DNA of 64,000 bases from Gemmatimonadota bacterium. GTDB taxonomy: Bacteria; Gemmatimonadota; Gemmatimonadetes; Longimicrobiales; Gaopeijiaceae. The notes under the pieces are model-generated. The model saw nothing but the letters and a program-made list of their open reading frames with translations. It did not search any database and was not told the DNA's origin. The position numbers were made by a program, and so were the translations under genes. The first letter of the stretch is position 1. Each line of letters begins with the position of its first letter. Location of the stretch: assembly GCA_028874985.1 (NCBI GenBank), contig JAPPGI010000218.1:53403-117402 (forward strand). Reading direction: 5' to 3'. Of the stretch, positions 38,201 to 45,643 are shown piece after piece.

Positions 38201-39482
38201 GGTGCAGACCCTCGCGTTGCTGCTCGATCGGGGGCGGGAGGGTCCGGCGCTCGTCGTCGCCCCCACATCCGTCGTCGCGAACTGGCTCGACGAGGCCCGC
38301 CGTTTCGCCCCCACCCTGAGGACCCGCTCCTACACCGGTCCGGCCGCCGCGCGGGCCCGGCAGATGGAGGATCTGGGGCCGCTGGACGTCGTCGTGACGA
38401 CGTACGGCCTGTTGCACATCGACATCGACACGCTCGCCGCGACCGAATGGAGCACCGTCGTCCTCGACGAAGCCCAGGCCATCAAGAACCCCGCCACCAA
38501 GCGCGCCCGCGCCGCCCGCAAGCTGAAGGCCGGATTCCGCATGGTGACGACGGGCACCCCGATCCAGAACAACCTGGTGGACCTGTACTCGCTCTTCGCC
38601 TTCATCAATCCCGGCATGCTGGGCTCGATGAAGAGGTTTCGCGACAACCTGGCCGTTCCGATCGAGCGTGACGGCGACCCGGCGGCCCGCACACGCCTCC
38701 GCCGGCTGATCTCCCCCTTCGTGCTGCGCCGGGTCAAGGCCGAGGTCCTCGACGATCTGCCCCCCCGGACCGAAGTCATGCTCAAGGTCGAGATGTCCCC
38801 GGAGGAGACGGCGTTCTACGAGGCGGTGCGGCGGCGGGCCGTCGACGACCTGGAGGCTCTCCCGCACGGAGGCTCCGATGCCGGCGAGAACCGGTTGCAG
38901 GTGCTGGCCCACCTGACCAGGCTGCGGCTCGCGTCGTGCAACCCGCGGCTGGTGCGCCCGGAGGGTCCGCCGAGCTCCAAGCTCAGGGCCTTCGCGGCAA
39001 TGCTCGACGAACTGCGCGAAAGCAGGCACAAGGTCCTGGTCTTCTCGCAGTTCGTGCGTCATCTGAAGCTCATCGAGAGCCACCTGATCGAGGCCGGCGT
39101 GCCCTACCAGTACCTCGACGGATCGACGCCCGCGAAGAAGCGGGCCGAGCGGGTGGCCGCCTTCCAGTCGGGCGAGGGGGACGCGTTCCTGATCTCGCTG
39201 AAGGCCGGGGGCACGGGTCTCAACCTGACCGCCGCCGACTACGTGATCCACATGGATCCCTGGTGGAACCCGGCCGCCGAGGACCAAGCGTCGGACCGGG
39301 CCCACAGGATCGGCCAGACCCGGCCGGTCACCATCTACCGGCTGGTGGCGAGAGGCACCATCGAGGAACGGATCGTCGAGCTGCACCGCCACAAGCGCGA
39401 GCTGGCGGACAGGCTGCTCGAGGGGGCGGACGCGCCGGCCCGGCTGAGCACGGAGGAGCTGCTGGAGTTGTTGCGGGTGTGA
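35292..39482 (+). CDS. SNF2-family DEAD/DEAH helicase with long N-terminus
   Basis: 1396 residues. The C-terminal 450 residues are a complete SNF2 ATPase: Walker A DDMGLGKT (about 966), DEAQ box (about 1058), TGTPIQNN, and helicase-C motifs YLDGSTP, GTGLNLT and DRAHRIGQTRPV (about 1335). The first 900 residues have no recognised catalytic motif; they contain TPR-like alpha-helical stretches and a SWIM-less middle domain. DNA translocase acting on nucleoprotein complexes is the general family role; a specific target is unknown. GTG 35292 overlaps the upstream stop (GTGA). The Fic remnant follows with overlapping ends. Confidence 0.92.
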   Translation: MSGPPAATTDISARFRALKPAARIVAMAYGAVHPVRRGPLQMARMLKRAGFKLNGRPVPEYRYKAACDEVVAAGIVHETTDRGKLVAGASWAAWLTIEAFRQQRLAAVERAIETERLDAWHPEAHLFNAMRLRCHVVAGRFDSLAREFDEIEPHQWWWLGTPGAGGLLASLPARYLHDAIDGSIPYLYQTASDPEPVLAAWRDRKADAPAGASDVAFVRILQGRIDDALAVFAELPGDLAQAKAARTGLAATRAMAATLQGDHTAAERRIDEAIASEKAGTRKRNVFPASRAFTVALLALVRDHGPEQKARLERLLRIGEKTEADPVLLHIVRLALHLRTGGGLSWMRDCRDPSLDRLTEAWTACWTDDYSHYGSDSPNGDDRFFGLSAFTILASHNGYRWLSAECLDTVARIAKVTGREVDWVTLNGTPSTPEKAASSMHRDLGTTSLASVISPAAEWEYALQEIEQFAHETRKRATGSSAASGQKLRLGWLVSVDRHGDVSFAPREQRVLKSGKWSKGRAVALKRLHEQADTMDFLLARDRAAAARIGPDVDHWRGSTIYELPPGGIYALAGHPYAFNEAGDPVEIVRRDPELVLSEHGGVMRAKVEPHVDDSYLRNHRISMTSDTRCEVTRFTKSQKHLCEIVSAGGLELPMEARDRLVDAVSALAGEIRIQGALDDTARAATHVQSDPRPWVRLEPHGPGLTAAVVVEPVPDSGTHFPPGIGGTTVFATLDGESVRATRDLATETGEFQELLRACPMLAGIDPDGSRAYLEPHDCLELVDQLDAAGARCLWPQGQPFRIVARADAASLRVSVKSAADWFRASGELDIDGDRTLGLLRLFELMDRNPASRFVPLEDGAFVSLTTALQRQLADLRSLSAPSGKKQLRLHRTAAAALPDFFDDVRLTSDAGWRAHRKAIGDALGFEPRTPGTLQAELRPYQEDGFRWLGRLSRWGAGACLADDMGLGKTVQTLALLLDRGREGPALVVAPTSVVANWLDEARRFAPTLRTRSYTGPAAARARQMEDLGPLDVVVTTYGLLHIDIDTLAATEWSTVVLDEAQAIKNPATKRARAARKLKAGFRMVTTGTPIQNNLVDLYSLFAFINPGMLGSMKRFRDNLAVPIERDGDPAARTRLRRLISPFVLRRVKAEVLDDLPPRTEVMLKVEMSPEETAFYEAVRRRAVDDLEALPHGGSDAGENRLQVLAHLTRLRLASCNPRLVRPEGPPSSKLRAFAAMLDELRESRHKVLVFSQFVRHLKLIESHLIEAGVPYQYLDGSTPAKKRAERVAAFQSGEGDAFLISLKAGGTGLNLTAADYVIHMDPWWNPAAEDQASDRAHRIGQTRPVTIYRLVARGTIEERIVELHRHKRELADRLLEGADAPARLSTEELLELLRV

Positions 39483-40271
39483 GGGGGGCACCCGACATCC
39501 GGGCCCTGCTCGGCGGGACATCCCACCAGCGGCTCACCGAGATCATCCGCGGGAATTCGATGCTGGTAGTCGGCCGATACCTCCACTGGGACAACATGCG
39601 TCACCGGGAGCCCCCGGAGGGCCTGTCCCACGAGGGATGGTGGCTGGGCACACGATTGGCCCGCCTTTCCGCGCGCGAGATCGTGCCCTTCAGGAGCAAG
39701 GAGGGATATCCCTTTTCGCTCGTCCATGCCGCACCGGTTCGGCAGGGTCTCGCAGAGGCCGCCGGCCCACGACCCATGGCGAGCGCATGATTTTCAACAA
39801 CCATCACGCGATGGAACGGATCGGCGAACTGGCGCGGCGGGAGCTCAGCCGGTCCGATGTCTTTGAACTGCACAGCATCCTGATGGACGGCACGAGGGAC
39901 TCCGCGATGGCCGGACGATTCAGGAGAGTGTCGGACGAAATCGTGGTCACACTGGTTCATTCGGACGAGACCGCCCATCTCAGTATCTGGCCGTGTCCGG
40001 GATCCTGCGAAACGCTCCGGCGAAGTACGCCAGGTCCTACCTGCACACGGAGACCGACGGCGGAGATCTCAGACATGCGCTGCGGAATCCCGGATTCCGG
40101 TATACCGTCAAGTCCCACGGGACCAGTCACGGCGTCACGGCCAACACCGCCCGGGCCGACCTGGTAAAGCTGGCGGCCGCGGGGCTGCTGGCGGCGACCA
40201 GGCGCGGCCGGCGGCAGGAGTTCATCGCGACCAAGGACCTGGAGTGGGCGTTGAGGGACCATGGAGAGTAG
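39479..40271 (+). pseudogene. Fic-family AMP-transferase remnant lacking the catalytic core
   Basis: Three blocks of a Fic protein with an N-terminal extension are recognisable. First, GTG 39479 onward: RYLHWDNMRHREPPEG and GLSHEGWWLGTRLARL, ending at 39790. Second, a shifted frame from ATG 39787: NNHHAMERIGEL, ELHSILMDGT, AGRFRRVSDEIV. Third, from about 39975: SGILRNAPAKYARSYLHTETD and a winged-helix tail TANTARADLVKLAAAGLL to a stop at 40271. The middle of the Fic domain, including the HPFxxGNGR catalytic loop, is absent. Inactive as an AMP transferase. Confidence 0.82.
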
Positions 40272-40448
40272 GGTCACGGGGCCCGGAGGACCATCGGCGG
40301 CCTCACCATCGGCGAACCCGCAGTAGCGCACGGCCAACTGCCGTACTCCCATATCGCTATGCCATAAGGGAATACGATCCGGTCCCGCGAGAGCCGCGAC
40401 CGTTGCGGAGGTTGACGTGCAAGCCTGCGCTTGCGTATCGTGGGTCAT

Positions 40449-40760
40449 GTGGACATCTATCGCGCGATCGCCGACCCGACCCGGCGGGCCATCCTGGATG
40501 AGCTCGTGGATCGCTCGGGCCAATCGCTGTTCGAACTCTGTGCGCGCCTCGTCATGAGACACGGCATCGACTCCTCGCGGCAGGCGATCTCACAACACCT
40601 GGACGTGCTGGAAGCGGCCGCGCTCGTTCGGACGAGGCGCGAGGGGAGGTCGAAGCTCCACTGGTTCGTCGGCGCCCCGCTGAAGGCGATCGGTGAGAGG
40701 TGGCCCATCCCTACGGACGAGGACACTCCACACCCAGCGGACGAGGGTATCGAGAAATGA
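40449..40760 (+). CDS. ArsR-family winged-helix repressor
   Basis: About 103 residues. VDIYRAIADPTRRAILDEL is the canonical start of the HTH_20/ArsR family; the recognition region reads SRQAISQHLDVLEAAALVRTRREGR. No metal-binding Cys pair typical of ArsR/SmtB is obvious, so this is the type that pairs with VOC or SRPBCC proteins. GTG 40449 fits the family start; TTG 40431 is an alternative. Next gene is a VOC protein whose expected start overlaps this stop. Confidence 0.88.
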   Translation: MDIYRAIADPTRRAILDELVDRSGQSLFELCARLVMRHGIDSSRQAISQHLDVLEAAALVRTRREGRSKLHWFVGAPLKAIGERWPIPTDEDTPHPADEGIEK

Positions 40761-41160
40761 GATCCACCTGACCAGCGTCGTCGTGGACGACCAGCGGAAG
40801 GCGCTTCGTTTCTACACGGAAACGCTCGGCTTTCGGGTGAAGCACGACATCCCCATGGGAGAGCACGCCTGGATCACCGTGGTATCCGCGGAAGCTCCCG
40901 AGGGGACGGAGCTGCTGCTCGAGCCTGATGGCCATCCCGCGGTTCGTCCGTTCAAGACCGCGCTCATGGAGGACGGAATCCCCAGTGCCTCCTTCGCAGT
41001 GGATGACGTCAAGGCCGAGCACGAGCGTCTCGTGGCAAGAGGCGTGCGGTTCGTGCAGCCGCCGACGGACCTGGGGACCGTCATCACCGCGGTCTTCGAC
41101 GACACGTGCGGCAGCCTGATCCAGATTACGGAGGAGAAGCAGCAGCAAGGAGGAACATGA
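40693..41160 (+). CDS. VOC-family (glyoxalase-like) protein, start region damaged
   Basis: Vicinal-oxygen-chelate fold: two beta-alpha-beta-beta-beta units with IHLTSVVVDD, ALRFYTETLGFRVKHDIP and a second half PSASFAVDDV...GVRF. Possible metal ligands His and Glu are in the usual positions (IHL, TELLLEP). The family normally begins M-x-IHLTS. Here the sequence at 40757 is ATGAGATCCACC; with one more A (ATGAAGATCCACC) the normal start would overlap the ArsR stop. As given, translation must begin at GTG 40693 or elsewhere upstream, giving an atypical Arg-rich leader. Stop overlaps the next ATG. Confidence 0.82.
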   Translation: MRGGPSLRTRTLHTQRTRVSRNEIHLTSVVVDDQRKALRFYTETLGFRVKHDIPMGEHAWITVVSAEAPEGTELLLEPDGHPAVRPFKTALMEDGIPSASFAVDDVKAEHERLVARGVRFVQPPTDLGTVITAVFDDTCGSLIQITEEKQQQGGT

Positions 41161-41567
41161 TGCTCAGGAACATCCTCGCCATCGTCGCCGTGCTCTTCGC
41201 CCTCTCCTCGCTTCTGTGGCTCACGCTCGGCCCCTCTCGCGGCTTCCAGCCGGGTACGTGGGAGGTAAGCGGCGGCTGGGTGCTCGGCTCCATCGTGCTC
41301 GGATTCGTGGGGGCGTACATCGGCGGACGAGTCTGTGCCCGCGTGGCGCACGATGCCAGGGGCGCCACGATTCTGATCGCCATCATGATCGTGCTCGGAG
41401 TGGTGTCGGCCCTGCTACCGGTGGAGGTGGCTACGGGACCGCGCCCGGACGACGTGTCGATGTTCGAGGCGACCGCGGGGGCCCTACAGCCGGCCTGGCT
41501 CAGATGGCTCAACCCGATGGTCGGGGTCCTGGGCATCTGGCTCGGATCGCGGAAGTTGCGCGTGTAG
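41157..41567 (+). CDS. Small integral membrane protein
   Basis: 136 residues with four hydrophobic segments (about 4-22, 36-56, 64-85, 115-132). ATG 41157 has AGGAGG five bases upstream and overlaps the VOC stop. Contains GSIVLGFVGAYIGGRVCARVA, a Gly-rich helix packing pattern. Function unknown; the ArsR-VOC-membrane order suggests a single small operon. Confidence 0.82.
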   Translation: MMLRNILAIVAVLFALSSLLWLTLGPSRGFQPGTWEVSGGWVLGSIVLGFVGAYIGGRVCARVAHDARGATILIAIMIVLGVVSALLPVEVATGPRPDDVSMFEATAGALQPAWLRWLNPMVGVLGIWLGSRKLRV

Positions 41568-41779
41568 CCGTCGGTTCCGCGGGCTGCCGGATGGCGGCCA
41601 AGTACCGCTCGCCGTTGCGCCAGGCTCAGCGCTCCTTCGCGCTGGAGGGGGAGTTGAGGGACTTATCGGAAGCAGGGGCGGGATGGCCTGGTCCCTTGCT
41701 GAAGAGCAACCGTATTCCGTAACGTATGCCCACCGCATGGGTATCAGAGAGAACCGACGCCGGGAGCCGGAGTAGACCC

Positions 41780-42307
41780 ATGAGCAACGAGTTTCGCGAC
41801 AGTGTCTGGGAGGGCATGGTCCACGCCGATCGCCTGCGACGCTACTACGGCAGGCTGGCCGGCAGGATGGCCAAGGTAGAGCGCGCCATGACGGTCGCCG
41901 CCCTCGTTCTCGCCCTGGTCACGGCGTTCCTCGCCAACGCGGGGCACGCGCTGCTTCTGCCGGCCGCAGTCCTTACCGCCGTCGCGACCGCCCTTCCGCT
42001 GATCTTTCGACTTGGCGACCGGATCACGGAGGCGGCCTATTGCGGCAAGCGGCTCAGCGATCTTTACGTTGACTGGGAGGATCTGTGGCAGGAAGCGTAC
42101 CGCCTCCAGCCGCACGATCCCGTCGACCATCGATTGGCCGAGCGGAGAAGAGAACTTGCGGGCTCGATGAACGCGATCACCGCGCTGAAGGCGCAGGTGC
42201 CCGAAAACAAGGCGATTCGCAAGGCAACCCAGGATGAGGCATATGCATACTGGCGGAAGAAGTCCGATCAGGCCTCGGCCGGTGGCACCGCCATCGCCCC
42301 AACCTAG
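41780..42307 (+). CDS. Two-TM protein, SLATT-like
   Basis: 175 residues. An N-terminal amphipathic helix (VHADRLRRYYGRLAGRMAKVE) is followed by two transmembrane segments (about 38-55 and 58-77) and a long charged helix with YCGKRLSDLYVDWEDLW and KATQDEAYAYWRK. The layout matches SLATT-type (SMODS/SLOG-associating two-TM effector) proteins; sequence support for the family is modest. ATG 41780 is preceded by GGAG at seven bases. The next genes are shells of defence proteins. Confidence 0.78.
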   Translation: MSNEFRDSVWEGMVHADRLRRYYGRLAGRMAKVERAMTVAALVLALVTAFLANAGHALLLPAAVLTAVATALPLIFRLGDRITEAAYCGKRLSDLYVDWEDLWQEAYRLQPHDPVDHRLAERRRELAGSMNAITALKAQVPENKAIRKATQDEAYAYWRKKSDQASAGGTAIAPT

Positions 42308-42407
42308 CCGGCGGGGGGGAGCGGGCTGGCCCCCGGCAACGGAACCGGTGCCCCCACGCCGCCGCCACCTCCCCCACTCCTCCCAAGAAGGGTGGGCGAC
42401 ACGGCTC

Positions 42408-42470
42408 CTCCTCCTCGAATCCCCCCAACTCCTGATCCCGAGCGTACGCGCGTTTTCGGAAACCGTGCGC
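42408..42470 (-). pseudogene. Second copy of the DUF499 3' end
   Basis: Minus-strand sequence matches the last 60 bases of the DUF499 remnant at 42735 (VQRTVSENARTLG versus VVRTVTENARTLG), then shifts frame before the acidic EEE end. It is in the same orientation and about 330 bases away, with a GTPase fragment between the two copies. Confidence 0.7.
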
Positions 42471-42486
42471 TGGACGAGATTGCGGC

Positions 42487-42719
42487 ATGATGCATTCTGA
42501 CGGCCTGAAGGCGGAGATCGAAGAAGCGCTTCGGGAATGGGCATGTGCAACGTGCTCATCGCGGGTGGCACCGGGGTCGGCAAGAGCACCCTGATCAACA
42601 GCGTTTTCCATGGCAGGATGGCCGCCACGGGCCAGGGGAAGCCCGTGACCAAGGCGGCTGACGGCCGGTTGGGCCGCTTGCGACGCGGAATCGGCAGGCT
42701 GCGGCCCTTCCGCAAGTGA
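42487..42719 (+). pseudogene. GTPase N-terminal fragment (Era/YfjP-like)
   Basis: From ATG 42487 the reading is MMHSDGLKAEIEEALREW; a one-base shift at GGG 42528-42540 leads into GMCNVLIAGGTGVGKSTLI with an intact P-loop and GRMAATGQGKPVTK, the G1 and switch I start of a dynamin/Era-like GTPase. The rest of the G domain (G3, G4) is absent: the sequence becomes Arg/Leu-rich and stops at 42719. Only the first 50 or so residues of the family remain. Confidence 0.75.
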
Positions 42720-42734
42720 TCCGGAGACGTTGGC

Positions 42735-43259
42735 CTACTCCTCCTCGAACCCCTGACTCCCGAACCCGAGCGTCCGCGCATTCTCGGTGACCGTACGCAC
42801 CACATGCTCCGGCGCCCCGTCCGGAATCTCGGCCTCGATCTCCAAGGTCAGCTTGACCTTCGAGCGGACCAGGCTCTCCATGTCCGACACCACCTCTTCC
42901 GCGATCTGCGCGACGGCCTTTCCGGCGCGCAAGGGAGCGATGTCCACACTTCCGTGGAAGCGCTTGGGACCTGTCTGTGGCGGGGGCGGAGGGTCTGGGT
43001 CTGGATCTGGTTGGGTCCCCGGTCCTGGCCCTGGCCCTGGTTCCCTCCCGGCCCTGGCCCCGGTCCCACCGGCACCTCCGCATCCATCTGCTTCCGAGCC
43101 ACGTCCGGCCGAACCACCAACCCGGAACTATCCGCCGTCAACGGCTGCCTGCGGGGCGATGGTGCCGAGCGCGGAGCGGATCTCACGCTCCACGAAGGGG
43201 CCGAGTCCCCGTTGGAGCAGCTCCATCGCCTTGCCGACGCGTTCGTGATTGGTTGCCAT
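42735..43259 (-). pseudogene. DUF499 defence ATPase reduced to its two ends
   Basis: One frame carries the family start MATNHERVGKAMELLQRG and GPFVERE (Swt1-HEPN-like), then a TAG at 43128, a Gly/Pro-rich linker with PDPDPDPPPPP, and the C-terminal KRFHGSVDIAPLRAG, AEEVVSDMESLV and IEAEIPDGAPEHVVRTV ending in GFEEE. DUF499 proteins are about 1000 residues; the whole ATPase middle, including Walker motifs, is gone, leaving 175 codons. DUF499 proteins occur with DUF1156 methylases in antiphage loci; a DUF1156 shell is at 47093. Confidence 0.82.
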
Positions 43260-43262
43260 GGG

Positions 43263-44281
43263 TCAGGTGTTGGTCGTTTGGGGTTGCGGGGATGTCGATG
43301 TTTCGATGCCGTCGATCAGGTTCGGGAAGCTGGGGAAACGGTTGCGTTCGCGCGCGCCATGCGAGCCCGCGCCGGTCAGGAGTCCCTGCATCCATAGGTC
43401 TCCCAGCTTGTCCTCTTCGGCAACGAGCGCGCAGAGCAGGTCGTCGGCGGAGCCGCTGCGCACCTCGGTGAACCCCACTTCCTTGACCAGCCAGAAGACC
43501 TCGTCGAGCAGGAGCGGCGAGTGCGTAGAAACGAAGACCTGCCCGTCGCGGCCCGCGTAGTCACCGGAACCGCTCGACCAGATCGGGAATCAGGGTGGGG
43601 CAGAGGTGTTTCTCGGGCTCGGCGACCGCCAGTAGCGCATGGGGCCTGAGCCCAAACCGACGCGACCGATGCCAGGTTGCGGCCCATCGAGACATGCTTC
43701 GCAGCCCCCTCAACTGCAGCAGGAATCGCATCCGCAACATGCCACGTCTCGATCACGCGCCGGATCCGACACGCGACGCGGAATCGCCGGAATTGTCCCA
43801 GACCCTTGATCGCCGGCACGCTTGGGTCGTCCAGCTTGAACTCCTCACGCTGTTCCTGCGCGCCTTCCTCCCCGTAGACCGGCTCGTTCGTGATGGCCGA
43901 CCCCTCGCCATGTTCGAAGTTCACAGGGCGCCGGGGCTTGCCGCATCTCCCCCGGCGGCAGCGAAGCACCTCCCGAGCCACGACGATCCGGCCCTTCTCC
44001 ATCGCGACCTCAATGTGGTATGTCGTCAGCCGTCCGCCACTCTCCCGGAACCAAACCGTGATCTGGATCGGGCCGTCGCTGCCCCGCGACACCAGCTCGC
44101 GATATCCCCCGCGCCGGGTCACGGCTACCGCGACGTTACGAGTGAGTGCGTCCTTGAGGAAGCTGAACACGTCGAAGAGCGTCGACTTCCCCGACCCGTT
44201 CGCACCCACGACGATCCAAGGCTCTCGGCAACCATGGAATCGGACACGACTGCCCGAACCACAATAGCGCCAGTTCTGACG
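43263..44281 (-). pseudogene. AAA ATPase remnant with internal deletion and frameshifts
   Basis: Walker A REPWIVVGANGSGKSTLFD and the following domain to IKGLGQFRRFRVA and ETWHVADAI are in one frame. About 75 residues are then missing, and a Walker B-like block LLAVAEPEKHLCP follows in another frame with a stop before DYAGRDGQVFVSTHSP, then a third frame gives LDEVFWLVKEVGF and LGDLWMQGLLTGAG to 43263. The expected residues between STHSP and LDEVF are also missing. The N-terminal leader of the family is absent. Not functional as read. Confidence 0.8.
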
Positions 44282-44407
44282 GCGCGCGCGACAGACCGTC
44301 GGCATCGCAACGGATGCGTCACCATCTGGGCCGACCCCCCTCTCGAAGACCGGACGTTTCCACTGGGGTTGCGACACGCGCGCCCCACCGAGGCCGGAGG
44401 AACTACG

Positions 44408-45176
44408 ATGCCGGAAATCCTATCTCTGAAGCCCGTAGGCCTGCGGGAGGTCTGGCCCAAAGAGGCAGACGATTTCACCCCCTGGCTGGCCAAGAACATC
44501 GAACGGCTCGGCGCGGAACTCGACCTGAGATTCGGACAGGTGTCAACCGAGGTGACGTTGCCGGGTGCCGGTCGGGTCGACATCCACGCCGAGCAGGTCG
44601 GCACGGGTGCCAGGGTGGTGATCGAGAACCAGCTTGAGGACTCCGACGACGGGCACTGCCTCCGGCTGTTGGGATATGCCGCCCGCGCCGAAGCTAGCAT
44701 ACTCGTGTGGGTGGCTCGAAGCTTCTCGTCCTACCACCGAAGCATCCTCGAATGGCTGAACGACGCCGACACCATCCACGTGTACGCCCTCTCGGTGCGC
44801 GCCTACCGCGTCGGCGACGCCCTGACCGCCAATTTCGAGACGGTTATCGCACCGCGCCAATCCCAACCGACCGCATCCCATCCCGCCAAGAGCACGACCA
44901 ACTTCAACACGCTCTCCGCGGAGTTCTACCGGCCGCTGGTGGAGCGCCTGCGCCGGAAGGGGATCCACCCGGTGGGAGGAGGGTCCTCATTCGTCTGAAG
45001 TCACCCTGAGACGGGCAGAGGACTTCGACCTGACAGGGCCCGTGGAAGATCTGGAGACCGCGAGGCGGTGGATGGCCGACAATCTGGTCCGGCTGCGAAA
45101 CGCCGTCCAGCCGCACCTGGATCGGTTGATCGGTGCCGAGGATGACGACGCCGGGGGAGGGAATGCTGCCGGGTAA
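44408..45176 (+). pseudogene. DUF4268-type nuclease-like protein, internally deleted
   Basis: ATG 44408 is preceded by GGAGGA. The first 170 residues match the N-terminal PD-(D/E)XK-like half of DUF4268 proteins: LREVWPKEADDFTPWL, RVDIHAEQ, ARVVIENQLE (the ENQ ExK-like strand) and WVARSFSSYHRSILEWL. The C-terminal half is largely missing: after FYRPLVERLRRKG the frame ends at 44998, and a shifted frame from 44991 restores the family end VTLRRAEDFDLTGP and ARRWMADNLVRLRN to 45176. Probably a broken nuclease or addiction component. Confidence 0.78.
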
Positions 45177-45210
45177 TCTCCGACCGGACGGACGGTATAG
45201 GCAACAGCCG

Positions 45211-45315
45211 TCACGCCGCTGCCGCACAGTCTTCCAGAAGCCACGTTCGAGCCAACCGGATCCAAGCCTCGGAGACGATCAGCGGGACAAGCGCCGACGC
45301 ATCCCAATACCTCAC
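45211..45315 (-). pseudogene. VapC-type PIN toxin, only first 34 residues
   Basis: GTG 45315 overlaps the antitoxin stop. RYWDASALVPLIVSE is the typical PIN start including the first catalytic Asp; the remaining three acidic residues of the PIN active site are missing because the frame stops after 34 residues. Normal length is about 130. Confidence 0.8.
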
Positions 45316-45593
45316 AGCCGGTCGGTCCGGTCCTCCGCGAGGGCCTGCGAAATGCTTGTCGGCAGCTCAAGGGGAGGGCTGTCGAGAATCGATGTGGCCG
45401 TACCCTTGCGGGGCCGGAGGAGGCCATCGCCAACCAGCCGGTCGCGGACGGCTGCGTCGCATCCCGGCCTCGGCCCAATCAATCTGGCGACCGGCACCCC
45501 GCGGTCGAGGATCTGAACTTCGCCGCCCCGCCGGACGTGGCGAAGGTAGCGCGACAGGTTGGCCTCGAGATCGGAGATTGACACGGTAGTCAT
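45312..45593 (-). CDS. Phd/YefM-type antitoxin
   Basis: 93 residues. VSISDLEANLSRYLRHVRRGG followed by VQILDRGVPVARLI is the signature of the prevent-host-death/YefM family: an N-terminal DNA-binding fold, then an extended toxin-binding tail. Start ATG 45593. Its cognate PIN toxin is truncated directly downstream, overlapping by four bases, so the antitoxin now has no working partner here. Confidence 0.88.
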   Translation of the reverse strand: MTTVSISDLEANLSRYLRHVRRGGEVQILDRGVPVARLIGPRPGCDAAVRDRLVGDGLLRPRKGTATSILDSPPLELPTSISQALAEDRTDRL

Positions 45594-45643
45594 GGTATCA
45601 GTCTGATCTCGACAACCCGACGAATCAAGCGCGGGCGCGGGCG

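Noticed and set aside
39993..40271. A free-standing 92-residue winged-helix protein
   Set aside because: Its sequence continues the Fic C-terminal domain from upstream (FQYLAVSG-type start missing), so it is better explained as the tail of the Fic remnant; expression on its own cannot be excluded.
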